Shown piece after piece: positions 1-8,342 of a stretch of 42,831 bases of DNA. This DNA comes from Bacteroidia bacterium. GTDB taxonomy: Bacteria > Bacteroidota > Bacteroidia > J057. The stretch is taken from NCBI GenBank assembly GCA_019695295.1, contig JAIBAH010000026.1, positions 1-42,831 of the forward strand, written 5' to 3'. The notes beneath the pieces are model-generated. The model ran no database searches and had not been told where the DNA came from. It saw only the letters and a program-made list of their open reading frames with translations. Every line of letters begins with the position of its first letter. Position 1 is the stretch's first letter. A program made the position numbers and the translations under genes.

Positions 1-79
1 ACTGATTTTGATGAAAATATCGCTTGTAATCCGATTCATCAAATCCTTTTTGCTCAATTTTTTTCCGTTTATATTCCAT
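1..79 (-). CDS. N-terminal end of an unidentified protein, cut by the window edge
   Basis: Reading leftwards from an ATG at 79 there is an open frame of 26 codons to the window edge with no stop, starting MEYKRKKIEQKG and rich in Lys, Glu and Gln. A TATCTTTG box lies just upstream on the same strand (91 to 84), so the transcript would start at or next to this ATG. The fragment is too short to assign a family. It could also be a chance frame; the promoter match and clean reading frame are the only support. Confidence 0.45.
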   Translation of the reverse strand, partial: MEYKRKKIEQKGFDESDYKRYFHQNQ

Positions 80-83
80 CACG

Positions 84-99
84 CAAAGATACTATCTTT
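84..99 (-). promoter_or_regulatory. Bacteroidota -7 box (TATCTTTG) inside a 15-base palindrome
   Basis: On the minus strand positions 91 to 84 read TATCTTTG, matching the Bacteroidota -7 consensus TAnnTTTG. The box sits inside a perfect 7+1+7 palindrome (AAAGATA-c-TATCTTT, 85-99). No clear -33 TTG was found upstream. The box would drive the partial leftward gene at the window edge with an extremely short or absent leader. Confidence 0.45.
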
Positions 100-218
100 T
101 TTTGACTTTATCAGCCGAAAGGGAATATTTGTTTATTTGCAACTAAAATATTAACCGGTTCGTTATTCGGTTTTAATTGGCTTTATTATCTCTATTATTA
201 AAATTTTTAATTTCACGT

Positions 219-3200
219 ATGAAACGCAAAATTACCGCATTATTTTTGATGGCGTTTTCTCTTGGATTGAGCGTAAAGGCACAGATCTACGAAGGGAAAA
301 ATGCTCATGAATGGTTTTCCGGGGCAGAAATGGTTCGTTATGAGCCATACACTTCTGTACCAACTTTTGTTCGGCTTAATAGCGGACAGCATGTTTCTCT
401 GGAGACATTTCCGGCTTTCGCTAAAAAAATGTTTCATTTGAATGGGGATTATGGATGGCAGATAAAGCAATCCACCAAAGATGATTTAGGATTTTTTCAT
501 CAGCGACTCACCCAGACTTTTAAAGGATACCCGATAGAAGGGGCTACCTATCTTGTTCATTCACAGGGAGGGGAAATCAAAAGCATGAACGGGGATGTTT
601 TTAATGATATGAATGTTTCTGTCAGCCGGGTAATTACAGAAAGTATTGCCTTTACCAAAGCCCTGAATTTTGTGAATGCAGAGTTATATCTTTGGGAGCA
701 AACAGAATTGAAAGAGAATAGCCATAGTCATGAATACTCAACAGAAAAGCCTGCCGGAGAACTTGTTATCGTAGCAAGAGACGGAAACATTTCCCAAAAA
801 GATTTTCGCCTGGCGTATAAATATGATATATATGCAGTAAAGCCGCTTTCCCGCGAATATATCTATGTGGACGCACTGAATGGAGAAATTTTGGCAAATA
901 TATCTAGAATTCATACTGCGGATGTGCCCGGCACGGCAATCACCAAGTACAGCGGTTCCCAGCCTATCATTGCAGACAGTTATACCGGGGGCTTTCGCCT
1001 GAGAGAAACCGGAAGAGGGGGCGGAATCCGTACCCTTAATCTGGAAACGGGAACCAGCGTAGGAAATGCTGTGGATTTCGTGGATTCAGATAATACCTGG
1101 AATAATGTGAATGCTCAAAAAGATGAAGCCGCAACAGACGCTCACTGGGCTTCTGAACATATGTATGATTTCTATATGAACCATTACAACAGAAACGGAA
1201 TTAATGGAACAGGAGGAATGATTTATTGCTATATGCATTATGATGTAAACTATTTTAACGCTTTCTGGGACGGAACAGCTATGTATATTGGAGACGGAAG
1301 TTCGCAGAATCAGAATAAACCCCTCTCAGCAATGGATATCATAGGGCATGAGATGACACACGGCGTTACCCAGTTTACCGCAAATCTGGTATATCAGGGA
1401 GAGTCCGGTGCTTTAAATGAATCATTTAGTGATATTTTCGGTACTGCAATTGAGTTTGAATCCAAACCGACTACGGCAAACTGGCTGATTGGGTCTGAAA
1501 TTGGCGTAACCTTAAGGTCTATGTCTAACCCCGGCCAATACGGAGACCCTGATACTTATGGAGGAAACAACTGGATAAATCCAACTAGTGCTACTGACAA
1601 TGGCGGTGTACATACCAACAGCGGGGTTCAGAATTTCTGGTTTTATCTTTTATGCCAGGGAGGTACAGGCACCAATGATAATGCGGCTGCTTATAATGTG
1701 TCTGGTATTGGAATTGCGAAGGCTCAGGATATTTGTTACAGAACCCTGAGCACTTATCTTACCAATAATTCTGACTTTATGGATGCCCGAATCGCTTCTA
1801 TTCAGTCTGCAACGGACTTATACGGCCCCTGTACAAACGAGGTCATTGCCGTTGCAAATGCATGGCATGCCGCAGGGGTTGGGAACGTATTCACCCCGGG
1901 AGTTACTTCGGACTTCACTACACCGATTACTTCCGGTTGTAGTGTCCCCTATACCGTACAATTCAATAACATGAGTTCAAACGGAGGCTCATACAGCTGG
2001 AATTTCGGAGATGGGACCACGGGTACAGGGACTAATCCTTCCCATACTTATACTACTTTTGGTACTTATACGGTTTCTTTGTTTGCCGATGGCGGAAGTT
2101 GTGGTACTGATACCGAAATCAAAACCAATTATATCAATATCAGCCCTTCTAATCCCTGTATTATCGTATTAAATACAAACAATACCCAAAATCAGACCCA
2201 AACAACCTGTCAGGGGACTTTGTATGATACAGGAGGAACAAGTAATTATGGTGCCGATACAGATGTGAAAATCACAATTGCTCCCGCAGGTGCTTCCAAT
2301 GTGACCCTGAATTTTACAAACTTTGCATTTGAAAGCGGATACGATTATTTATACGTTTATGACGGAGCCACTATTAATAGTCCTTTAATTGGTCAGTATT
2401 CCGGAACCAATCTCCCCAACGGAGGGACAATCACCTCTTCCTGCCCGGCCATCACAGTCCGTCAGACGACTGACCCGGCTGTGGAAGAGTCAGGATTTGT
2501 CCTTAACTGGACTTGTGTAATTCCCAATACCCCTCCCAATACTGATTTTGAAGCACTTTCTACCTCTGCCTGCGATGGAGTAATAGACTTTAAAGATAAG
2601 AGTATTCCTACTCCTGCTTCATGGTTATGGGATTTTGGAGATGGAACCACCTCTACCCTTCAGAATCCTGTTCATACCTATACAGCCAATGGCACCTATA
2701 CCGTAAAACTTACTGGTACCAATAATTTTGGCTCCAATGATGAAATCAAAACGTCTTACGTTACCGTCAATATGCCTGCTGCTCCAACCTATGCAAACCC
2801 AAATCCGTCTGTGATTAGTGGTCAGACCGCAACGCTGAATGCGAATGCTTCCGGCTCAATTGTATGGTATAATGCAGGCGGAACTCAGATCGCAAGCGGA
2901 AACAGTTATACAACCCCTCCACTCACTGCAAATACAACCTATTACGCTCAGAATATCGTGGCGGCCCCCGTTCAGACCGGCGGTCCTGCTGCCAATACGA
3001 TTGGAGCCGGGGGGTATTTCAATAATCCGGTACGCCACCTGAAATTCGATGTATTACAGAATTGTACTCTGAAATCGGTAAAAGCGTATGCTGAAAATTC
3101 AGGAACCCGATATATTCAGCACAGAGATCAGCAGGGAGTAGTAATCAATGATACGGCAGTATATCTGAATCAGGGACAGAATACGGTTGTTTTAGACTTC

Positions 3201-3704
3201 CCGCTTACTCCCGGACTACAATATCAGCTTGGCGTTGACCCGGGAATTCAGAATCCAGCTCTTTACAGAAATAGTGCCGGCGCGGTATTTCCTTATAATG
3301 CAGGAGGTCTGGTTTCCATTACCGGTACAGATGCTACTGCTGCCGGATATTACTATTTCTTCTATGACTGGAATGTAGTAGGAGAAGATTGCCAAAGTCC
3401 TCAAAGTCCCATAACCGTGAATGTCACTCCGAATAGTATTCAGTCAGGGCTGAAAAACGGAAGGGTTTCACTGTATCCCAACCCGGGCAATGGTCAGTTC
3501 AGTCTGGATATCACGAATGGCACTTCTGAAGATATTTCGGTCCATGTTTATAATATGCTTGGACAGCAACAAATCAGTACAGAAAAAGTATTTACCGATT
3601 CATTCCGTAAATCTTTTGATGTAACTTATTTAAGTGCAGGAACTTATTTTGTTCAGGTTCAGGTAGGAGAAGAAATCCTGTTCATGAAATACATAAAAGA
3701 ATAA
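219..3704 (+). CDS. Secreted M4 (thermolysin-like) metallopeptidase with PKD and CUB domains and T9SS sorting domain
   Basis: Predicted 1161-residue extracellular zinc protease. An ATG at 219 is chosen over a TTG at 177 because it directly precedes a signal peptide (MKRKITALFLMAFSLGLSVKAQ). An FTP/PepSY-type propeptide fills about 30-245. The catalytic domain holds HEMTH (His377, Glu378, His381), the third zinc ligand in NESFSD (Glu401) and the catalytic His465 in GGVHTNSG, all intact for family M4. Downstream come a PKD domain (about 566-645, WNFGDGT), a CUB domain (646-766, YDYLYVYDG), a second PKD (770-850, WDFGDGT), an Ig-like segment (852-910), an unassigned beta-rich region (910-1070) and a type A T9SS tail (about 1080-1161, YPNPGNGQF, ending MKYIKE). 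Known for the family: autoprocessing and degradation of extracellular protein. Inference: secreted by T9SS and released or anchored on the surface. It is monocistronic, closed by a terminator hairpin. Confidence 0.93.
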   Translation: MKRKITALFLMAFSLGLSVKAQIYEGKNAHEWFSGAEMVRYEPYTSVPTFVRLNSGQHVSLETFPAFAKKMFHLNGDYGWQIKQSTKDDLGFFHQRLTQTFKGYPIEGATYLVHSQGGEIKSMNGDVFNDMNVSVSRVITESIAFTKALNFVNAELYLWEQTELKENSHSHEYSTEKPAGELVIVARDGNISQKDFRLAYKYDIYAVKPLSREYIYVDALNGEILANISRIHTADVPGTAITKYSGSQPIIADSYTGGFRLRETGRGGGIRTLNLETGTSVGNAVDFVDSDNTWNNVNAQKDEAATDAHWASEHMYDFYMNHYNRNGINGTGGMIYCYMHYDVNYFNAFWDGTAMYIGDGSSQNQNKPLSAMDIIGHEMTHGVTQFTANLVYQGESGALNESFSDIFGTAIEFESKPTTANWLIGSEIGVTLRSMSNPGQYGDPDTYGGNNWINPTSATDNGGVHTNSGVQNFWFYLLCQGGTGTNDNAAAYNVSGIGIAKAQDICYRTLSTYLTNNSDFMDARIASIQSATDLYGPCTNEVIAVANAWHAAGVGNVFTPGVTSDFTTPITSGCSVPYTVQFNNMSSNGGSYSWNFGDGTTGTGTNPSHTYTTFGTYTVSLFADGGSCGTDTEIKTNYINISPSNPCIIVLNTNNTQNQTQTTCQGTLYDTGGTSNYGADTDVKITIAPAGASNVTLNFTNFAFESGYDYLYVYDGATINSPLIGQYSGTNLPNGGTITSSCPAITVRQTTDPAVEESGFVLNWTCVIPNTPPNTDFEALSTSACDGVIDFKDKSIPTPASWLWDFGDGTTSTLQNPVHTYTANGTYTVKLTGTNNFGSNDEIKTSYVTVNMPAAPTYANPNPSVISGQTATLNANASGSIVWYNAGGTQIASGNSYTTPPLTANTTYYAQNIVAAPVQTGGPAANTIGAGGYFNNPVRHLKFDVLQNCTLKSVKAYAENSGTRYIQHRDQQGVVINDTAVYLNQGQNTVVLDFPLTPGLQYQLGVDPGIQNPALYRNSAGAVFPYNAGGLVSITGTDATAAGYYYFFYDWNVVGEDCQSPQSPITVNVTPNSIQSGLKNGRVSLYPNPGNGQFSLDITNGTSEDISVHVYNMLGQQQISTEKVFTDSFRKSFDVTYLSAGTYFVQVQVGEEILFMKYIKE

Positions 3705-3720
3705 TTTTATTTCCGCAGAA

Positions 3721-3760
3721 ATGGCTGGCTCTCAAAAAAGGGTCAGCCATTTTTATTTTA
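3721..3760 (+). terminator. Rho-independent terminator of the M4 protease gene
   Basis: A 7-bp stem (ATGGCTG at 3721-3727 with CAGCCAT at 3744-3750) is followed by a T-rich tract, 16 bases after the protease stop codon. Confidence 0.8.
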
Positions 3761-3801
3761 GCGAAAAAAGTATTTCAGTTCCGGATTTATACAAAAAAAC
3801 G

Positions 3802-3809
3802 TATCTTTG
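3802..3809 (+). promoter_or_regulatory. -7 box (TATCTTTG) upstream of the ankyrin protein gene
   Basis: TATCTTTG matches TAnnTTTG and lies 35 bases before the ankyrin gene ATG, directly after the preceding terminator. A convincing -33 element was not identified. Confidence 0.65.
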
Positions 3810-3844
3810 TACGTTGAAATTTTTAACTATCACAGCACTAAAAA

Positions 3845-6800
3845 ATGAATCAGGACACCGCAACCAGAACACTTATCGAAAACGGATATTTCCCGGAAAT
3901 CAGTCCGAAAACGCAGGAAGATTTTTTAAGGGCATGCAAAGATGGGAAAGAAGAAGTAGTAAAGGCTTATATCGCTCTGGGGATGCCCCTGGAATGCAGG
4001 GCTGAATGGGGCGAACAAACTCCGCTTGTAAAAGCTGCCGAAGGCAACAATATCGCCATAACGAACCTTTTGCTCGAAGCGGGTGCAGATATGGAAAATA
4101 AAGACGGAGACGGAGATACAGCCCTTCATACCGCCGCCAACTGGGGAAATTTTGAGGTACTCAAAGCATTACACAAAAAAGGCGCAAAGGTAGATACCCT
4201 GAATAAATACGGATATACTCCCCTGACCGGCGCACTAAAAAACGATAAAGACACAATCTACAGATACTTACTGAAATATGCCAACCCCAATCTTTTTCCG
4301 GAAGACTACGGCTCCCTTCTGCATTATTGTATCTATCAGAATAATGACGATGAACTGAAAGAAGTATTTAAAAATGCGGCAGTACGGCCTGACCCTGAAA
4401 TAAAGGATAGTCAGGGGGACAATTTATTGATGTACGCAGCCAAAAGAGACAACGAATTTGCGGTTTCCGTTCTGCTCAAAAATGGAGCAAATGCAAAAAC
4501 CATAAATGCTGCCGGATGGACACCGTATTATTATGCTCTGTATGAAGGAAAAACGGGCATGGCGAAACTCCTGAAACCCGATTCAGATCTGAGTATCGGG
4601 GAAGAAGTATATAAATTTTGCAGTGCGGTCCGCAAAAGAGACATGAAGTCCCTCGCAGCGATGATTCAGCAAAATAATGCAATCCGATATACTGACGCTC
4701 ATGGTCAGAGTCCGTTGTTTATCGCTACGGAAAAAGGGAAAGAGCAGGATGCCCTGAGTTTTATGGAATGGCTGATAGAGCAGGGTGCAGATATCAATGC
4801 ACAAACGCTTGCAGGCCTTCCCGTTGTAGAAACGCTTGTAAATACCGGCAAAACCAAAGCAGCCTCTTTGCTGCTTCAAAAAGGCGCTAATCCCAACCGG
4901 GCTGACGGAATCTGTTATTTATGGTACACCGTATTTGATAAGGGTGACATATCGCTGGCGAATCAGTTGCTCGTGGCCGGAGCAAATATTCAGAACTTAG
5001 GGGAAATAAAACTGGCACTGGAATACGGAAGTGCTCCAGCCAAAAAAATGATTGAAGTAATCAGGCTATTAGGAGAAAAGGGAGCCAATTTTAATATCCT
5101 CGATAAAACGATTTCGGACTCTCTTCTGGGAGAGCTTGCCGGGCGACTGAAGTCTGATAAAGTAATGGCCCTGATAGAAGCCGGCGCAGATGTGAATTTT
5201 GCAGATAAAAACAATTATACGCCTCTCAATAAACTGGCAAGCGGGTATGATACTACCAAAAAAGAAGCGGAAGTACTGGCAACGTATCTTCTGGAAAAAG
5301 GAGCTTCCCTTGAATCTGAAGGCGACTTCGGGGGCACGCCCGGCTACAATGCCGTAAGTCAGAAAAATAAATACGTTCAAAGCGCAATTGAAAAATTTAT
5401 CCGTAAACCCCTCACAGAGTGTATGTTGAAATACGGGGTTTCCAATTTGGCGGAAGCCCCCGAAGACTTCGTGAAGGAATTTGCCGCTACTCAGAATAAT
5501 GCTACCCTTATGGAATGGGTCAGATGGAAAGAATATGAGGTAGTTTCTCTTTTACTCAAAGCAGGAGTCCCGCCCGACCCTAAAAAACCAAAATCGATGG
5601 AATCTCCTTTGTACCTTGCCGTGAAGGAAAACGATGCCCGAATGGTGGAAATCCTGCTTGTACATGGTGCAAAACCCGATTATGAAATGAAATATGGAAG
5701 TAGTTGTCTGTCAACCGCCGCTTATTGTAAGGAGAAAAATGTCCTGGAAGAAAACCAGAAAATACTGAACCTTCTGATTCAATACGGAGCAGACGTAAAC
5801 CGCTTATCAGAATACAAGGAAAACGCAATAGGAAGCGCAGTAAGTGCCGGAAACAAAGAAAATATAGAGATTTTGCTCAGGGCTGGTGCAAAACTGGACG
5901 CTTATCCCTGCGGTTGGTCTCCCCTGATGAGAGCAGTACAGGCTGACAATAAGAAAATGACAGAATGGTTACTGAAAAAAAAGGCTCCCCTGAATAACGT
6001 AAACAGTAATCGTCAGAATGCACTTCATCTGGCAATCACCAAAGAAAACACCGATATCGCCATTTTATTGATGGAGCATAAAATTGATATACAGAAAGCA
6101 GATGAAAAAGGAGAAACACCCCTGATAATGGCGGTTAAAAAAGGAAATGAAGGGCTCATTGAGGCTTTGCTGGCATTCAATGCTGACCCTTATTACAAAG
6201 ACAACTCCGGTAAGTCTGCCCTTCAGTATGCGGCACTTCGCAAAAACCTCAGCAAATATTTTCAGGCCTTTGCTTCCTCCCGCTCTGACGAACCCGGGGA
6301 TACATTTACCGTCTTTCAAACAAAGCCACTCACCCCTTTGCTTACCGCTATCTATATGAGGGATGAAGAAACCGCTAAAAGCCTGATAGAAGCCGGCGAA
6401 GATATCAATCAATCCAATTACAGAGGGGATACTCCCCTGATGATAGCGCTGTTTATGTATCAGACAAGTCTTGCCGAATGGCTCATTGAGAAAGGAGCGG
6501 ATGTAAAAAAACAAAATAAATGGAAAGATGAAGCCTACGGTATCTGTTATGCTTACAATCTGGAAGACATGAAGAAAAAAATTGAGGAAAAAGGCGTAAA
6601 AATCTCAATGGATTATCTCAATCAGATGGCAGCTATTCAAATGCGCATGGAAGACGCCCACAAACTCCTGAACAGTGGCGATGTTTCCGGCTTTGACAAA
6701 TGTCTCAAAGAAGGAGAGCTGGATATACATGTATGGAACTACACAACGACACCTTTGCATAAAGCCGTAGAGCGAAACGATGAGGCAATGACGGAATTGC

Positions 6801-6916
6801 TGCTAAAACGGGGTGCAAATCCAGACTTTCCGGACTGGTACGGCAACCGCCCGGTAGATATTACAGAAGACGCGGCGATTTCGGATATACTGGCTGAATA
6901 TATGAGTAAAAAATAG
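3845..6916 (+). CDS. Large ankyrin-repeat protein
   Basis: A 1023-residue protein made almost entirely of ankyrin-type repeats of about 33 residues. Repeat signatures recur along the whole length: TPLVKAAEGNN (near 60), TALHTAANWGNFE (near 95), SPLYLAVKENDARMVEILL (near 590), NALHLAIT (near 725), TPLIMAVKKGN (near 760), TPLHKAVERND (near 970). No signal peptide, transmembrane segment or enzymatic domain was seen, so a cytoplasmic protein-binding scaffold is the simplest inference. The start follows a -7 box by 35 bases. The GNAT gene begins 23 bases after its stop, suggesting one transcript. Several central stretches (about 380-460 and 835-950) are degenerate repeats with unclear boundaries. 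The binding partner is unknown. Bacterial ankyrin proteins are sometimes immunity proteins or effectors, but nothing nearby supports either. Confidence 0.9.
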   Translation: MNQDTATRTLIENGYFPEISPKTQEDFLRACKDGKEEVVKAYIALGMPLECRAEWGEQTPLVKAAEGNNIAITNLLLEAGADMENKDGDGDTALHTAANWGNFEVLKALHKKGAKVDTLNKYGYTPLTGALKNDKDTIYRYLLKYANPNLFPEDYGSLLHYCIYQNNDDELKEVFKNAAVRPDPEIKDSQGDNLLMYAAKRDNEFAVSVLLKNGANAKTINAAGWTPYYYALYEGKTGMAKLLKPDSDLSIGEEVYKFCSAVRKRDMKSLAAMIQQNNAIRYTDAHGQSPLFIATEKGKEQDALSFMEWLIEQGADINAQTLAGLPVVETLVNTGKTKAASLLLQKGANPNRADGICYLWYTVFDKGDISLANQLLVAGANIQNLGEIKLALEYGSAPAKKMIEVIRLLGEKGANFNILDKTISDSLLGELAGRLKSDKVMALIEAGADVNFADKNNYTPLNKLASGYDTTKKEAEVLATYLLEKGASLESEGDFGGTPGYNAVSQKNKYVQSAIEKFIRKPLTECMLKYGVSNLAEAPEDFVKEFAATQNNATLMEWVRWKEYEVVSLLLKAGVPPDPKKPKSMESPLYLAVKENDARMVEILLVHGAKPDYEMKYGSSCLSTAAYCKEKNVLEENQKILNLLIQYGADVNRLSEYKENAIGSAVSAGNKENIEILLRAGAKLDAYPCGWSPLMRAVQADNKKMTEWLLKKKAPLNNVNSNRQNALHLAITKENTDIAILLMEHKIDIQKADEKGETPLIMAVKKGNEGLIEALLAFNADPYYKDNSGKSALQYAALRKNLSKYFQAFASSRSDEPGDTFTVFQTKPLTPLLTAIYMRDEETAKSLIEAGEDINQSNYRGDTPLMIALFMYQTSLAEWLIEKGADVKKQNKWKDEAYGICYAYNLEDMKKKIEEKGVKISMDYLNQMAAIQMRMEDAHKLLNSGDVSGFDKCLKEGELDIHVWNYTTTPLHKAVERNDEAMTELLLKRGANPDFPDWYGNRPVDITEDAAISDILAEYMSKK

Positions 6917-6939
6917 GTTTCACTGAAATTCAAACAAAA

Positions 6940-7458
6940 ATGCTTTCTGTATTTCAACTTACCTATATCAGGCCGTGGAAAAAAGGCGATGAAGTTCAGT
7001 TGTTGGAAATTGCCAATAATTTTGATATCTGGAAAAATCTTACAGATGCTTTCCCTTACCCTTATACTGCTAAGGATGCTGAAGAATGGGTAAAATCAAA
7101 TTCGGAAGCAGACCCTTGTCAGAATTTTGCCATCATTGTCAATGGAAAAATAGCCGGAGGGGCCGGATTTTCATTCAGAGCCGGAAATTTCATACGCTGT
7201 GCCGAAGTAGGATACTGGCTGGGAGAATCCTATTGGGGAAAAGGAATTGCAACGCACGTTCTGAAAGAGCTGACGGCTTTTGTATTTCTTCAGTATCCCG
7301 ATATATTCAGACTGGAAGCCATCGTTGCAGAATACAACCCACCTTCCATGAGAGTACTGGAAAAATGCGGATATGAAAAAGAAGGCGTAATGAAAAAGAA
7401 ATTCCTTAAAAACGGGGTGCTTTGGGATCTTTTTCTGTTTTCCAGACTCAGACAATAA
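6940..7458 (+). CDS. GNAT-family N-acetyltransferase (RimJ/RimL-like)
   Basis: 172 residues. The N-terminus YIRPWKKGDEVQLLEIANN has the usual beta1-alpha1 pattern of GNATs that resemble RimJ/RimL, and the acetyl-CoA pyrophosphate-binding loop is visible as YWGKGIAT (about 97-104). The C-terminal pattern NPPSMRVLEKCGYEKEG is typical of this subgroup, which acetylates protein N-termini or small amines. The substrate cannot be told from sequence. The gene lies 23 bases after the ankyrin gene on the same strand and ends at a strong terminator, so the two are probably co-transcribed; whether the ankyrin protein is a partner or substrate is unknown. Confidence 0.88.
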   Translation: MLSVFQLTYIRPWKKGDEVQLLEIANNFDIWKNLTDAFPYPYTAKDAEEWVKSNSEADPCQNFAIIVNGKIAGGAGFSFRAGNFIRCAEVGYWLGESYWGKGIATHVLKELTAFVFLQYPDIFRLEAIVAEYNPPSMRVLEKCGYEKEGVMKKKFLKNGVLWDLFLFSRLRQ

Positions 7459-7462
7459 ACAT

Positions 7463-7495
7463 AAAAAAGGAACCTCACGGGAAGTTCCTTTTTTT
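7463..7495. terminator. Bidirectional terminator between convergent genes
   Basis: An 11-bp stem (AAAAAAGGAAC at 7463-7473 with its complement at 7484-7494) carries A and T tracts on its flanks, so it can end transcription of both the GNAT gene (+) and the RsbW-like gene (-). Confidence 0.85.
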
Positions 7496-7518
7496 ATAGT
7501 TAAAAAGTCAGCGGGGTA

Positions 7519-7926
7519 TCAGAGATTTTTGATAAATTTAAAAATATAATAATCCTGACGCTGATCAATCTGAATAGAGTCCATGATAGAACGAATCAGC
7601 AAAACCCCCATTCCGCCTTTGGAATGAGAATTGATTCTTTCTTCGTTACTCTGCGGCTCATAGGCATCAATCGGAAATGCCTTACCTACATCCTTCAGTT
7701 CTACGAAAAGCTGGTCTTCGTTCCGGTAAAGCGTGATTTCAATATGAGAACAACCATCACACTGATGCTGATGAATAATCGCGTTGGCACATGCCTCATC
7801 CACAGCAAGTACGACTTGTTCCATCGTACGACTGTTTACCTCCATGCTCCTCAGGTTACTTCTTACGAAGTCCCTGATTTGAGACAAGTTGGAAACGCTG
7901 CAATATACTTTAAGGCGAGATTTCAT
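7519..7926 (-). CDS. RsbW/SpoIIAB-like anti-sigma kinase (ATP-binding)
   Basis: 135 residues with a GHKL ATPase fold of the HATPase_c_2 type. Visible motifs are the N box EACANAI (Glu44-Asn48), the G1 box DVGKAF (about 78-83) and the G2 box GGMGVLLIRSIMD (about 104-116). In this family the kinase binds a sigma factor or other output protein and phosphorylates the STAS antagonist. Its start codon overlaps the stop of the STAS gene by 4 bases (ATGA), which indicates translational coupling and a 1:1 partnership. It is the last gene of the leftward block and ends near a bidirectional terminator. No sigma factor gene is in the window, so the target is unknown. Confidence 0.88.
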   Translation of the reverse strand: MKSRLKVYCSVSNLSQIRDFVRSNLRSMEVNSRTMEQVVLAVDEACANAIIHQHQCDGCSHIEITLYRNEDQLFVELKDVGKAFPIDAYEPQSNEERINSHSKGGMGVLLIRSIMDSIQIDQRQDYYIFKFIKNL

Positions 7927-8267
7927 TTTACGGTTTGAAATAATTTTCGGGCATCCTGCTCGTGGTTGACAATAGTAACTAAATTATCCAGCCCCAGTAA
8001 TTCGAATACATCTCTTACATTTTCCCGCATCCCACCAAAAATCAATCTCCCGCTTTTCTGCTTTATATCATCCAGATAGGAGATAAAAACGCCAAGACCT
8101 GCACTCGATATATAGTTAAGCTGACTACAATCGATATAAAAATCAGAAAATCCCTCGGTTAAAAGAGCACTTATTTTTTCGTCCATATCCAGGGAGGAGT
8201 GCGCATCCAGTTCCCCGATTGGTTGCAAATAAATATATTCTTTCTCCCTTTTTTCGGTAATAATCAT
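7923..8267 (-). CDS. STAS-domain anti-sigma factor antagonist (RsbV/SpoIIAA-like)
   Basis: 114 residues forming a single STAS domain. The expected phosphorylation segment is YISSAGLGVF; Ser55 is the likely acceptor for the adjacent kinase. In the partner-switching scheme known from Bacillus, the unphosphorylated form binds the RsbW-like kinase and frees the kinase's target, and a PP2C phosphatase regenerates it. Here the kinase gene overlaps the 3' end by 4 bases and the SpoIIE-type phosphatase gene lies 75 bases upstream, so all three parts are encoded together. Confidence 0.9.
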   Translation of the reverse strand: MIITEKREKEYIYLQPIGELDAHSSLDMDEKISALLTEGFSDFYIDCSQLNYISSAGLGVFISYLDDIKQKSGRLIFGGMRENVRDVFELLGLDNLVTIVNHEQDARKLFQTVK

Positions 8268-8342
8268 ATTTATTGTCTTTTCTGATATTAATTATTGTAA
8301 AAAATACGTAAACAATGAGATAAAGTTTTAAAATGGAACATA

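Noticed and set aside
177-218. Upstream TTG start for the M4 protease
   Set aside because: It would add 14 residues before a clean signal peptide that starts with ATG at 219.
6065-6514. 149-codon open frame on the minus strand inside the ankyrin gene
   Set aside because: It is antisense to conserved ankyrin repeats and has no recognisable domain; a chance frame.
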